NCBI GenBank assembly: GCA_003232015.1
Contig: QIKU01000154.1
Location: 1 to 10,603, forward strand
Origin: Gammaproteobacteria bacterium
GTDB lineage: Bacteria; Pseudomonadota; Gammaproteobacteria; UBA6429
Direction of reading: 5' to 3'
Length of the DNA stretch: 10,603 nt
Position numbers and translations under genes: made by a program. Below the pieces are notes generated by a model. That model made no database searches and was not told the origin of the DNA. It was given only the letters and a program-made list of their open reading frames with translations. Below are positions 1 through 7,367 of this stretch, piece after piece; the first letter of the stretch is position 1; the number at the start of each line of letters is the position of its first letter.

Positions 1-1
1 G

Positions 2-1057
2 GCTGGTATTCGGGTGAAGATGATTACCGGGGATCATGCTGCCACTGCGCTTGCCATTGCCCGGCAGTTAAAACTCACCAATACTGATAAGGCACTGACT
101 GGGCAGGAACTTGAACGAATGAGTGAGGATGAGCTTGGCCAACGTGTACAGAAAGTGGATGTGTATGCGCGGGTTAATCCGGAACATAAGCTGTTGTTAG
201 TTAAACTTTTACAGCAGTCCGGTTTGATTGTGGCGATGACGGGGGACGGTGTTAATGATGCACCGGCTTTAAAGCGTGCCGATGTGGGAACGGCAATGGG
301 GCACAATGGCACCGAAGCCGCCAAGGAAGCGGCCGAAATGGTGCTGGCCGACGATAATTTTGCTTCCATCACGCATGCTGTAGAAGAAGGCCGCACGGTA
401 TACGATAATCTTAAAAAAGCCATTCTTTTTATTTTGCCGACCAATGGTGGTCAGGCGTTGATTATTCTTGCCGCTATTGCCTTAGGTTTTCAGCAGCTAC
501 CGTTAATACCGGTGCAGATACTCTGGGTGAATATGGTAACCACGGTTACCCTGGCACTGTCGTTGGCATTTGAACCGCCTGAACACAATGTCATGCGACG
601 CCCGCCGCGCAATGTTCGCGAACCGATACTCACTTACCACCTGATCTGGCGGGTTGCCTTTGTTTCGGTTATTTTAATGGGGGGTACTTTTGGTCTTTTC
701 TTCTGGGAGATGGAGCGAGGTGCCAGCATTGAACACGCACGCACGGTGGCTGTAAACACACTGGTGGTGTTTGAGATATTTTACCTGTTCAACTCACGCT
801 ATATTGCAGAATCGATATTTAAGCGGGGAGGATTTACCGGCAACCGTTATGTGCTGATAGCCATTGGGGTGCTGGTTGTTCTTCAGCTTGGTTTTACCTA
901 CTTTACCCCATTGCAGTCCTTGTTCGGCACCACAGCCATTGGCATTGATATATGGTTTCGTATCCTGCTGGTTTCTTCCTCTGTTTTATTTCTGGTTGAA
1001 CTGGAAAAGTACATTGTTCGGCGTATAGAAAAAAGCCATCGGCCTGACTTACGTTAA
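2..1057 (+). CDS. Cation-transporting P-type ATPase, C-terminal part (gene cut by left edge)
   Basis: This is the 3' part of a P-type ATPase that pumps cations across the inner membrane using ATP. The frame is open from base 2, so the true start lies outside the window. The visible part begins in the P domain (AGIRVKMITGDH) and includes the phosphatase/Mg-binding motif TGDGVNDAPALK at about nt 239-274, which is diagnostic of the family. About six membrane segments (M5-M10) with a cation-ATPase C-terminal domain follow. M5 reads LPTNGGQALI and M6 reads WVNMVTTVTLAL. The acidic residues that bind Ca2+ in SERCA M5 and M6 (Glu771, Asp800) are therefore not present at the equivalent positions. The substrate is thus uncertain; bacterial relatives of this subtype are usually annotated only as cation ATPases. 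Roughly the N-terminal 550 residues (actuator domain, phosphorylation Asp) are missing only because of the window edge. Confidence 0.93.
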   Translation, partial: AGIRVKMITGDHAATALAIARQLKLTNTDKALTGQELERMSEDELGQRVQKVDVYARVNPEHKLLLVKLLQQSGLIVAMTGDGVNDAPALKRADVGTAMGHNGTEAAKEAAEMVLADDNFASITHAVEEGRTVYDNLKKAILFILPTNGGQALIILAAIALGFQQLPLIPVQILWVNMVTTVTLALSLAFEPPEHNVMRRPPRNVREPILTYHLIWRVAFVSVILMGGTFGLFFWEMERGASIEHARTVAVNTLVVFEIFYLFNSRYIAESIFKRGGFTGNRYVLIAIGVLVVLQLGFTYFTPLQSLFGTTAIGIDIWFRILLVSSSVLFLVELEKYIVRRIEKSHRPDLR

Positions 1058-1060
1058 GTA

Positions 1061-1282
1061 TGTAGCCTGGATGCAGCGAAGCGAAATCCGGGAAGGTTGA
1101 GGGCTGTTTCCCGGATTGCATTTTATTCCATCCGGGCTACTTGATTGCTGCGTAGATAAAAAAACGAAAGGTGTAGCCTGGATGTAGCGAAGTGAAATCC
1201 GGGAAGATTGAGGGCTGTTTCCCGGATTACATTTTATTCCATCCGGGCTACTTGATTGCTGCGTAGATAAAAAAACGAAATG
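1061..1282. repeat. Two tandem 111-bp copies of a palindromic intergenic repeat
   Basis: Two near-identical 111-bp units (1061-1171 and 1172-1282) follow the ATPase stop. Each begins TGTAGCCTGGATG, contains an imperfect inverted repeat ending in CCATCCGGGCTAC, and closes with a spacer holding a run of seven A. The inner stem in unit 1 pairs AATCCGGGA (1085-1093) with TCCCGGATT (1109-1117). The outer stem pairs GTAGCC with GGGCTAC around an internal loop. The units differ at only about five positions. One pair of differences (C1074 and G1118, versus T1185 and A1229) keeps a base pair. The family resembles the GTAGCCTGGATGNAGCG repeats scattered in gammaproteobacterial intergenic DNA. REP-like behaviour is inferred. 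These hairpins may also protect or end the ATPase transcript. Confidence 0.88.
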
Positions 1283-1283
1283 T

Positions 1284-1355
1284 GTAGCCTGAATGCAGCG
1301 TAGCGTAATCCGGGGAGACTTGTGCTACACATTCCCCGGATTGCATTCAGGCTAC
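1284..1355. repeat. Third, more symmetrical copy of the GTAGCCTG palindromic repeat
   Basis: This copy starts exactly one further 111-bp step along from the tandem pair. Its arms are GTAGCCTGAATGCA plus AATCCGGGGA, and the opposing TCCCCGGATT plus GCATTCAGGCTAC. They pair perfectly except for a 9-nt bulge (GCGTAGCGT) in the left arm. The loop differs from the first two copies and the spacer that follows them is absent. Copies 1 and 2 share an internal loop in their right arm that this copy lacks, so copies 1 and 2 arose by local duplication of a diverged unit. Confidence 0.85.
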
Positions 1356-1373
1356 AATATTTAAGGCGTTAAT

Positions 1374-1396
1374 ACCCCGTCCGCTTGTGGCGGGGT
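1374..1396. terminator. GC-rich stem-loop between the ATPase/repeats and nhaA 3' end
   Basis: ACCCCG (1374-1379) pairs with CGGGGT (1391-1396), with an inner CC/GG pair around CGCTTGTGG. On the plus strand it is followed by the T-rich CGTTTATTTATC, so it could end plus-strand transcription arriving from the ATPase and repeats. On the minus strand it lies immediately after the nhaA stop codon but without a clear T run, so it would be at best a weak terminator there. A bidirectional role is inferred. Confidence 0.55.
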
Positions 1397-1399
1397 CGT

Positions 1400-2767
1400 T
1401 TATTTATCTTCTTCGGGCTTTTTCTCTGAAGTAAAAAACAACCAGAGAAAACCCGAAATGCCAGCAACAGCAGATGCAATCAGGATGCCGGATTTAGCCA
1501 TCAACAAATTTTCTGGCTGGCCGGCAAAGCCCAGCTCAGCAATAAATATCGACATGGTAAAGCCGATACCGCCCATCAGTGATGCACCGATAATATGCTT
1601 GAAGTTGATACCTTTAGGCAGCGTGGTAAAGCCCAGCTTGACGGCAATCCATGAGAACCCGGCAATGCCAACAAGCTTGCCAATGACCAAACCGCCTACA
1701 ATGCCTTGCGAAACCGGATGTGTGAGGATATCGCCAAAAGAAGACCAGTCGACTGGTATACCCGCATTGGCTAAAGAAAAGATGGGGATAACAATATAAG
1801 CCGAGGGTAAATGCAGCCTGCGTTCCAGTACTTGAGCCGGTGCCTGTACCAGTTGTACGCCTTCGCCCAGTGCACGTACGCGGGAACGGAGTTCATCATT
1901 GATAATGATATTTTCTTCACGCTTGTAGGCCTGCTTAATCTGGCCAACCATTTCATTAATATGGGCTAGAAAACGCCCTGGATCATACTTTGGGCGCATG
2001 GGGATAGTGAAAGCCAGAAGAATACCGGCCAGCGTTGCATGGACGCCACTTTTTAGCATAGCTACCCAGAGTATAATACCCAGCAGAATATAAGGTAATG
2101 AGCGGCGTATACCGCCAAAGTTTAATGCGACCAGTAAAAATAACACTACACCGACGATTGCCAGTGCATTAAGATTAAGCGTTTCTGTATAGAAAAGTGC
2201 GATAACCATAACCGCACCGATATCGTCGACAATGGCCAGCGCCACCAGAAAGGTCAGCAGGCTTGTAGGCACCCGTTTACCGAGTAATGCCAGTGCGCCC
2301 AGTGCAAAGGCAATATCGGTTGCCATCGGGATCCCCCAGCCATGCAAGGTGTGTCCTTCGGGGTTAAAGCTGACATAAATAAGCACTGGCACCAGCATGC
2401 CGCCTGCTGCGGCAACAATGGGCAGCATGGCCTGCTTTATATCGGCCAGTTCGCCCACCAGAATTTCACGTTTGAGTTCCAGCCCGATTACAAAAAAGAA
2501 GATTGCCATAAGCACGTCATTAATCCAGTGATGCAATGACTTGGATAACTGGAATTGAGGTATCCCAATGGTAAAGTAGGTATTTAACAAGCGATAGTAG
2601 GCATCACTCCACTGGCTATTAGCAATATAAAGTGCCGCCACCGCGCACAGCATCAGCATCACGCCACTGGTGGTTTGGCGGTGAATAAATTCATCCAGTG
2701 GGCTTAATATCCGGTCAAATGCCTTTTCCCAGGGGGCAATGTGTTCTTTTCCGATTGGATTCTCCAT
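1400..2767 (-). CDS. nhaA: Na+/H+ antiporter NhaA
   Basis: This inner-membrane antiporter exports Na+ (or Li+) in exchange for H+, giving pH and salt tolerance. The 455-residue protein carries the NhaA hallmarks: GLELKREI (95-102), ATDIAFALGALALLG (149-163), and LAIVDDIGAV with the two ion-binding aspartates at 181-182 (Asp163/164 in E. coli). The Asp133 counterpart is D151, and K364 in GKLVGI corresponds to Lys300. GGIGFTMSIFIAEL lies near residues 399-412. The protein is longer than E. coli NhaA (388) mainly because of about 45 extra, mostly hydrophilic residues around 262-315, between a transmembrane segment and the LPSAYIVIPIFSLANAGI segment. The ATG is preceded by GAGG about nine bases upstream. 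A 6-bp inverted repeat (2795-2800 with 2818-2823) lies in the leader. It sits downstream of the Kef-type gene on the same strand and may be co-transcribed through the intervening MITE. Confidence 0.96.
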   Translation of the reverse strand: MENPIGKEHIAPWEKAFDRILSPLDEFIHRQTTSGVMLMLCAVAALYIANSQWSDAYYRLLNTYFTIGIPQFQLSKSLHHWINDVLMAIFFFVIGLELKREILVGELADIKQAMLPIVAAAGGMLVPVLIYVSFNPEGHTLHGWGIPMATDIAFALGALALLGKRVPTSLLTFLVALAIVDDIGAVMVIALFYTETLNLNALAIVGVVLFLLVALNFGGIRRSLPYILLGIILWVAMLKSGVHATLAGILLAFTIPMRPKYDPGRFLAHINEMVGQIKQAYKREENIIINDELRSRVRALGEGVQLVQAPAQVLERRLHLPSAYIVIPIFSLANAGIPVDWSSFGDILTHPVSQGIVGGLVIGKLVGIAGFSWIAVKLGFTTLPKGINFKHIIGASLMGGIGFTMSIFIAELGFAGQPENLLMAKSGILIASAVAGISGFLWLFFTSEKKPEEDK

Positions 2768-2848
2768 AAAGTACCTCTAAGTGAGAAAGTTACTGGCTGG
2801 TTTCTGGTATCAGTAGTCCAGCCGTTAATTCATGTTTTATTGTGTTTA

Positions 2849-3006
2849 GGAACCTTTGATTAATCATGAACGAAAATCTTGAGTCCAAAATATCCAACTT
2901 CTGCGTTGCGAATCTTCGCAATAGCCTGCTATTACGTGCGTTCCGCACCTTGAATTTAAACATTTTAGCTCTCAATCTTTTTCGCCCAGAATGAATCAGA
3001 GGTTCC
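2849..3006. mobile_element. 158-bp MITE-like element with GGAACCTyTGATT terminal inverted repeats
   Basis: The ends are GGAACCTTTGATTAAT (2849-2864) and, on the other strand, GGAACCTCTGATTCAT (3006-2991), matching at 14 of 16 positions. Similarity between the arms continues inward: both read CGAAAA, then TTGAG, then AAAAT, so most of the element can fold as one long imperfect hairpin. A second inner inverted stretch surrounds GCAATAGCCTGCTATTACG. TTA occurs just left (2846-2848) and just right (3008-3010) of the element, compatible with a 3-bp target duplication of the TNA kind known for some IS5-family elements. No transposase is encoded; the short open frame across it has no recognisable content. 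It sits 13 bp after the stop of the Kef-type gene. Its relationship to an IS5-like parent is inferred from the ends only. Confidence 0.7.
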
Positions 3007-3019
3007 CTTATTGTTTGCA

Positions 3020-4618
3020 TTATATCGGGTTTTGAACCTCAACGTGATCGGCAAAGCCGGTGCCCGCTTCAGTGTAAATATTGAACACATCGTCTGCACC
3101 GGCTTGTTCCAGCACTTTAACTTCATCCGGAAACCTTGCTGTCGCGGCTATGCAGCCAGAATAAGATATTGCTCGCAACTGTTCCAGTGCATCCAGGTTG
3201 GCATCAAGATTAGGCAGTGCCAACATAACAAGTTCAATGCTATGGTCTTGTTCTATTTTATCCCAGAAATCGGCATCGCTCGGGTCGCCGTGTAAGGCAT
3301 TGCGTCCGGCGGCCTGATGGTGTTTGATGCGATCGGCGTCAAAGTCGATACCTACGACAGTCTCACCATGCAGCTCGCGCATTCTATCATAGGCACCTGT
3401 GCCAACTCGACCCATGCCAAAAATAGCAATGGTTGCGCCGAGGGTGTCGAGTAGCCTGTCATCAGGGAGCCTTTCCCTGCTTTGAAATTTCATCCAGAGT
3501 CTTCTAAATTGGCCATAAATGCGGTCATCGAAGCTATTCAATGGAGCCGCGATAACAAAGGAAGCGGATAGTGCAATGGCGATAACAATCAGCCATTGGG
3601 AATCGACCCAGCCACTGCTTACGCCAACGGCAACAACAATCAGGCCGAATTCACTGTAATTAGTCAGGTTAAGAGTGGCCAGCAGTGAGGTTCGTGCCCG
3701 CAGCTGGAAGCGGGTCATCAGCGCAAAAAACAGCGCAGATTTAATCAGGACTAAAGGCGCAAGTAATAAGCCAATCATTAATGCTTCCAGTGACAGGTTG
3801 CCTAACATACCGATGGAAAGGAAAAATCCGACCAGAAATAAATCTTTAAAGCCGAGCATGGATTTAGCAATTTCAGCTGATTTGGGGTGGGTTGATATCA
3901 GCACGCCCATTATTAGTGCTCCCAGGTCACCTTTTACGCCACCGAGTTCAAATAGTTCGGCACCGCCCAATGCCAGTACCATGCCATACAAAATAAGCAG
4001 CTCACCGTGACCGGTACGTTGCAATAAGTAGTGAAACAGTGGCCGTAGCGGAATAAGTAAAAATAGCAGCACGGCCCATATAGAAGGGATTTTACCGGCA
4101 GAGGCGGCTAAAAAGATAACCGCAGCCAGATCTTGTACCACCAGAATACCGATAGCAATGCGGCCATGCAGGGATTTCATTTCGCCTTTTTCTTCCAGCG
4201 ATTTGACCACGAAAACGGTGCTGGAAAAGCTTAAAGCAAAGGCAAGCAGCAGTATAACTTTGAGGTCCAGCCCAGCAAACAGCGAGATCCCCATCAGAAC
4301 CATTACAAAGATAACTGCGCTGAAAAATGCAACGATGATGGCACTGTGCAAGACTGTAACAGCCCATACCTGTGGTCTGATTAAAACCTTTGGGTTGAGT
4401 TTTAGACCAACGGTGAAAAGCAACAGAGTGATCCCTAGATCCGCCAGCTTTTGTAGCATTTCGCCACTGGTTGTTCCCAGATAATTGAGCGCAAAGCCGG
4501 TTGCCAGAAAACCAACCAGAGGTGGCAGGCCAACCTGCTTTGCCAGTAGTCCCATGGCAAAAGCCAGCGTAATCCAGGCAGCATCACCTAGTGCGATTGG
4601 GATCCATTCAAACTCCAT
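3020..4618 (-). CDS. CPA2-family (Kef-type) cation:proton antiporter with RCK/TrkA-N domain
   Basis: This inner-membrane monovalent cation/H+ antiporter is related to KefB/KefC/YbaL. The protein has 532 residues. The first about 365 form a Na_H_Exchanger membrane domain with roughly 12 segments; the family-typical Gln-Asp pair appears at Q162-D163 (LVVQDLAAV), and VGFLATGFALNYLG and GFFLSIGM are also typical. The rest is a cytosolic RCK-N (TrkA-N) Rossmann domain. It starts with IAIFGMGRVGTGAY (nucleotide loop G401-G406), has an acidic residue D425 at the end of the second strand (VVGIDFD), and GDPSD at 444-448. A dinucleotide probably gates transport. There is no KefF/KefG partner gene next to it and no C-terminal extension, so glutathione-gated K+ efflux is not shown; K+ versus Na+ remains open. 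The ATG is preceded by AGGA at a 9-base spacing. A TATACT box (minus strand, 4674-4669) lies about 50 bases upstream without a good -35. Confidence 0.93.
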   Translation of the reverse strand: MEFEWIPIALGDAAWITLAFAMGLLAKQVGLPPLVGFLATGFALNYLGTTSGEMLQKLADLGITLLLFTVGLKLNPKVLIRPQVWAVTVLHSAIIVAFFSAVIFVMVLMGISLFAGLDLKVILLLAFALSFSSTVFVVKSLEEKGEMKSLHGRIAIGILVVQDLAAVIFLAASAGKIPSIWAVLLFLLIPLRPLFHYLLQRTGHGELLILYGMVLALGGAELFELGGVKGDLGALIMGVLISTHPKSAEIAKSMLGFKDLFLVGFFLSIGMLGNLSLEALMIGLLLAPLVLIKSALFFALMTRFQLRARTSLLATLNLTNYSEFGLIVVAVGVSSGWVDSQWLIVIAIALSASFVIAAPLNSFDDRIYGQFRRLWMKFQSRERLPDDRLLDTLGATIAIFGMGRVGTGAYDRMRELHGETVVGIDFDADRIKHHQAAGRNALHGDPSDADFWDKIEQDHSIELVMLALPNLDANLDALEQLRAISYSGCIAATARFPDEVKVLEQAGADDVFNIYTEAGTGFADHVEVQNPI

Positions 4619-4781
4619 AGATTCTATTCCTGATCTTTTACGATTTAGACTCTGATTATTTAGAGCGAAGTATAATCAAGTCTTACAGTATGAGACACAA
4701 TAATTTTATTTTATCATGGCATATTTGTTTTGCAGTGCAGCGATTTATGTGTTTTGAAAAATCAGATAATCGACACGAAGA

Positions 4782-5906
4782 TCAATCGTTCCCTGCATTA
4801 GCTGGCACACGAAAGCGTTCAGTTCGTTCTCTGGAACCGGGGTGGGTTGAAAAATAATCAAGTAACCCCTTATTTTGTTTTTTATCTTTTGCCTTGTTTT
4901 GCTTAACGGCTATATTAATGCATTGTATTCGGGCATTTTGCGGTTTGGATTCCTTTATGCAGTTGTTAAATTCATCTGAAAAACTGGCTTCAAGTTTTTC
5001 CATCATATTTGCAAAGTGGATGGGGTTAATATTGTATTTTTGCATATAGTTTAGTGCGTAACTGTCGGCTTCTATTTCCATGCCTTGTGAAAAGCCGGAT
5101 TTAACCAGCACAAAAGGGATTGCGGTGATAATGGAACTGCTGGTAGAAACATCACCGGTAACGGCAACAATAAAAATTGCCAGGCTCGACTGTTGAATGG
5201 TTGCGCGCAGAGCGTGGCGGTTTTTTATGTGACCAATTTCATGCAGCATGATAGCGGCAATATCCAGATTGTTATCGGTCAGGTTGATGAGTTCATCGGT
5301 AAATACGATGGTGCCATCGGGTAAAGCAAAGGCATTGGCACCGATGGAGTCACCGCTTCGAAAAATAAGTTTTAAGTACTGGCTGTTGTCAATGTTTGTT
5401 TTTAAATCATCAAATAACTGTTGCAGCTCGGCTTGTTTTTTCTTTGGCAAGGTTGTTTCGGAAAACCATTGTTTATCCATAATGTCGAGCACGCCTTGCC
5501 CCATATATTGAGACGCTTCTTCAGGTAAGCGTTCGGCAATTTCCTTGCTGATAAGTGGAATGCCGTATTGAATAAACAACCAGCCGAAAATAACTACACT
5601 TGCCACCGTAAACAGCACAAAGGATTTAGCACTTTCCAGCTTGTGAATAAGCCCCTGAAATACACTGCTGGAAAAAGTACTGACTATTTCATCGATGGCA
5701 TCATTATCTGTTGTTTCAAACTGTGAGCCGTCTGGAAAATTTAAATAACGGGGCGTATTGCCAATACGCGAAGAAATTTCGACCGAGCTGAACGGCGTTT
5801 CAGGAACATCAATATCGGCAAAACCAATCAGCCCGTTATGTTTACAATAGAGCAAGGCATCTTTTTTTTCAGATGTCTGGCCATTGTAGTAAATACCTTT
5901 AATCAT
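4782..5906 (-). CDS. Membrane-anchored M48-family zinc metalloprotease
   Basis: This is a zinc endopeptidase, probably acting in envelope protein quality control. Of 374 residues, the first about 75 form a soluble domain (YYNGQTSEKKDALL, RIGNTPRYLNFPDGSQFET) that I recognise as the N-terminal module commonly preceding such peptidases (DUF7092-like). A transmembrane helix follows at about 95-114. The M48 domain has HEIGH at 222-226 (zinc His222 and His226, catalytic Glu223) and the third ligand Glu277 in EIEAD. ALPDGTIVFTDELI (194-207) and STHPGSRERTERF (353-365) are typical family blocks. A second hydrophobic stretch, about 240-270, may be a membrane hairpin. It lies 23 bp downstream of the YjgN-like gene, a pairing I know from other proteobacteria, so the two are probably one operon. 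No Shine-Dalgarno sequence is close to the ATG; a GGAAA sits in the loop of the hairpin upstream. Confidence 0.93.
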   Translation of the reverse strand: MIKGIYYNGQTSEKKDALLYCKHNGLIGFADIDVPETPFSSVEISSRIGNTPRYLNFPDGSQFETTDNDAIDEIVSTFSSSVFQGLIHKLESAKSFVLFTVASVVIFGWLFIQYGIPLISKEIAERLPEEASQYMGQGVLDIMDKQWFSETTLPKKKQAELQQLFDDLKTNIDNSQYLKLIFRSGDSIGANAFALPDGTIVFTDELINLTDNNLDIAAIMLHEIGHIKNRHALRATIQQSSLAIFIVAVTGDVSTSSSIITAIPFVLVKSGFSQGMEIEADSYALNYMQKYNINPIHFANMMEKLEASFSDEFNNCIKESKPQNARIQCINIAVKQNKAKDKKQNKGLLDYFSTHPGSRERTERFRVPANAGND

Positions 5907-5912
5907 GAGAGT

Positions 5913-5938
5913 GGCTTTTAATTTCCAGCTTAAAAGCC
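5913..5938 (-). promoter_or_regulatory. Perfect 9-bp stem-loop spanning the yjgN-like stop and the M48 leader
   Basis: GGCTTTTAA (5913-5921) is the exact reverse complement of TTAAAAGCC (5930-5938), with an 8-base loop. On the transcribed minus strand, the TAA stop of the YjgN-like gene is part of the 5' arm, the loop carries GCTGGAAA (the only Shine-Dalgarno-like bases nearby), and the 3' arm ends six bases before the M48 ATG. A ribosome finishing the first gene would melt the stem. A role in translational coupling or RNA processing is inferred; there is no T run, so it is not a classical terminator. Confidence 0.6.
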
Positions 5939-7069
5939 AAGATCCATATCAAACATTTCACCGATTTCTTCACCCATAGCAGACTGCTTTTGTTCCTGAG
6001 TTGTAATAAACTGGCTCAAATCACCGACGACGTCAATTGAGGTGACCGATATTCTGTACCTTGCAGTGCGTATTTTTGCCCAGGGCATTAATAACCCCAG
6101 TGTAAGCACAATGGCCAGCGTGTTGGTCACGTATAGGTATAGCATATAGCCTGTTTTTAGTTCCGACCTGACTTTATGCCCGGCAATGTCCAGATTACCA
6201 AAAATTAAATTGGTACGTTTGGTCTGGAAGTAGGCAAACAGCCATAAATAGGCAGGGAAAATCAACACGAATATGAGAAATGGCACGATGCTGGAAACAG
6301 CATCAGAAGTGGCGGTGTGCATAAGGGTAGCAACAAGGGCACCAATAATCCCAAAAATAAGAATCGACAACAGATAGGCTTTTATATACATACCATAATA
6401 GTTTTTCATTGTAGCGGAAAAAGAAAAATCAGCAGTACCGTATTTGGCATGCAGAACCTTAAACCGTGTAACGATATATTCCCACCAGGGCACCATTAAG
6501 ATAATACCGAGTAGCAGAACGGCGATTGTTATTCCCAGCATGGTGCTGGTTTCGGTGTCGTCGGTTTGTAAATGTTCAAGCTGACTGGCGATAAACAAAT
6601 AAGCCCCGATAAAGATAAGCGGAACAAAAAAGACTTTATAGGCTCGAGCAAATTTTTTGTCGAAGTTAAAGCGTACATTGCGGTACATGGAATTTCTTAG
6701 ACGGAAGGCCATCGACATTACTACAAAGGCAGGTATCAGCAATAGAATAAAAAACAGGATAATACCGCCAACAACAGGGTTTGCCATGGACGCAAAGTAG
6801 TAAAGTACAAACAGGATAAAAGCGACGATTCGGCCTTTGAGTATTTGTGTTGGCCTGGCGGTATAACGAAAAGCGGCACCGTCGAGCAAGGTGTTGCCAT
6901 AAAAGTACTGGTTAGTTCGCACTTTGGCCCAGGCGGAATAGATACCTAAGGTTAATATTGTGAGTGCGACATTAACAATCCAGATGGAAAAGTATTCGAG
7001 TGCCTTGCCGGTAAATTCAAAAGGCTGGTTGTTTGTATTTGTTCCGTTTTCTGTATGGATGTTGTCCAT
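5930..7069 (-). CDS. DUF898 / YjgN-family multi-pass inner-membrane protein
   Basis: This integral membrane protein belongs to the family represented by E. coli YjgN, whose function is unknown. I place the start at the second of two adjacent ATGs (379 residues) because AGGA lies six bases before it and only three before the first; an upstream in-frame ATG at 7114 has no ribosome site. The signature TLGIYSAWAK near residues 40-49, followed by an FYGNTLLDG stretch, is repeated in the C-terminal half as TLGLLMPWAK (323-332) followed by IRTARYR. This shows an internal duplication of the DUF898 unit. About eight hydrophobic segments lie between. The C-terminus is short, acidic and probably cytosolic (MGEEIGEMFDMDLGF). 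It is followed after 23 bp by the M48 protease gene, so the membrane protein may be its partner or substrate adaptor; this is inference from neighbourhood. Confidence 0.9.
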   Translation of the reverse strand: MDNIHTENGTNTNNQPFEFTGKALEYFSIWIVNVALTILTLGIYSAWAKVRTNQYFYGNTLLDGAAFRYTARPTQILKGRIVAFILFVLYYFASMANPVVGGIILFFILLLIPAFVVMSMAFRLRNSMYRNVRFNFDKKFARAYKVFFVPLIFIGAYLFIASQLEHLQTDDTETSTMLGITIAVLLLGIILMVPWWEYIVTRFKVLHAKYGTADFSFSATMKNYYGMYIKAYLLSILIFGIIGALVATLMHTATSDAVSSIVPFLIFVLIFPAYLWLFAYFQTKRTNLIFGNLDIAGHKVRSELKTGYMLYLYVTNTLAIVLTLGLLMPWAKIRTARYRISVTSIDVVGDLSQFITTQEQKQSAMGEEIGEMFDMDLGF

Positions 7070-7103
7070 CATACTTCCTTTATTGTGTTTTTCTTGTTGT
7101 TTG

Positions 7104-7124
7104 AAACTTCTCAAAGTGAAGTTT
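7104..7124. promoter_or_regulatory. 7-bp perfect inverted repeat in the leader of the yjgN-like gene
   Basis: AAACTTC (7104-7110) and GAAGTTT (7118-7124) are exact inverted copies separated by TCAAAGT. The site is 35 bases upstream of the YjgN-like ATG, in the spacer shared with the divergent amiB gene. It may be an operator or a leader hairpin; nothing in the sequence decides between them. The rest of the 7070-7364 spacer is AT-rich with no other recognisable site apart from the amiB box. Confidence 0.4.
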
Positions 7125-7321
7125 ATTGCTTTATTTTTGATGGGGATGAAAAGAATAAATGTGCAGCGCCGTAAAGTCCATGATTATTCGATACCGGTTT
7201 TAATTGTACAAAAAACGGCCAAAATGGGCGCTGTTTCATGAGCTAAGCTAGAAAAACTTTTAAATAAACCTTGTATCTTATTAAAAATTATAGACTTTTA
7301 CCTTGTAATTTAGTCCGATTT

Positions 7322-7352
7322 TTGCCAAAGTTAAGGATAGGGTCAGTATAAT
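7322..7352 (+). promoter_or_regulatory. Candidate sigma-70 promoter of amiB, very close to the start codon
   Basis: A perfect TATAAT (7347-7352) is preceded at 19 bp by TTGCCA (7322-7327), five of six matches to the -35 consensus. Transcription would begin near 7359, leaving only about 5-9 bases before the ATG pair at 7365/7368 and excluding the GTG at 7356. The long spacing and the nearly absent leader make this tentative; a more upstream promoter in the AT-rich spacer is possible. Confidence 0.35.
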
Positions 7353-7367
7353 TAAGTGGGTGTAATG

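Noticed and set aside
1061..1355. CRISPR array
   Set aside because: The units are long self-complementary repeats with near-identical spacers, only three copies, and no cas gene.
2790..3020. 76-residue open frame on the minus strand across the MITE
   Set aside because: It lies mostly inside the inverted-repeat element, has no ribosome site or family features, and shares its content with the repeat.
3020..4618. Assignment as KefB or KefC by name
   Set aside because: The family fits, but length, lack of a KefF/KefG partner gene and unknown gating do not allow a specific symbol.
7356..7367. GTG start for amiB at 7356
   Set aside because: It would add four residues before the signal peptide and would overlap the predicted transcription start; the ATG pair just downstream is more likely.
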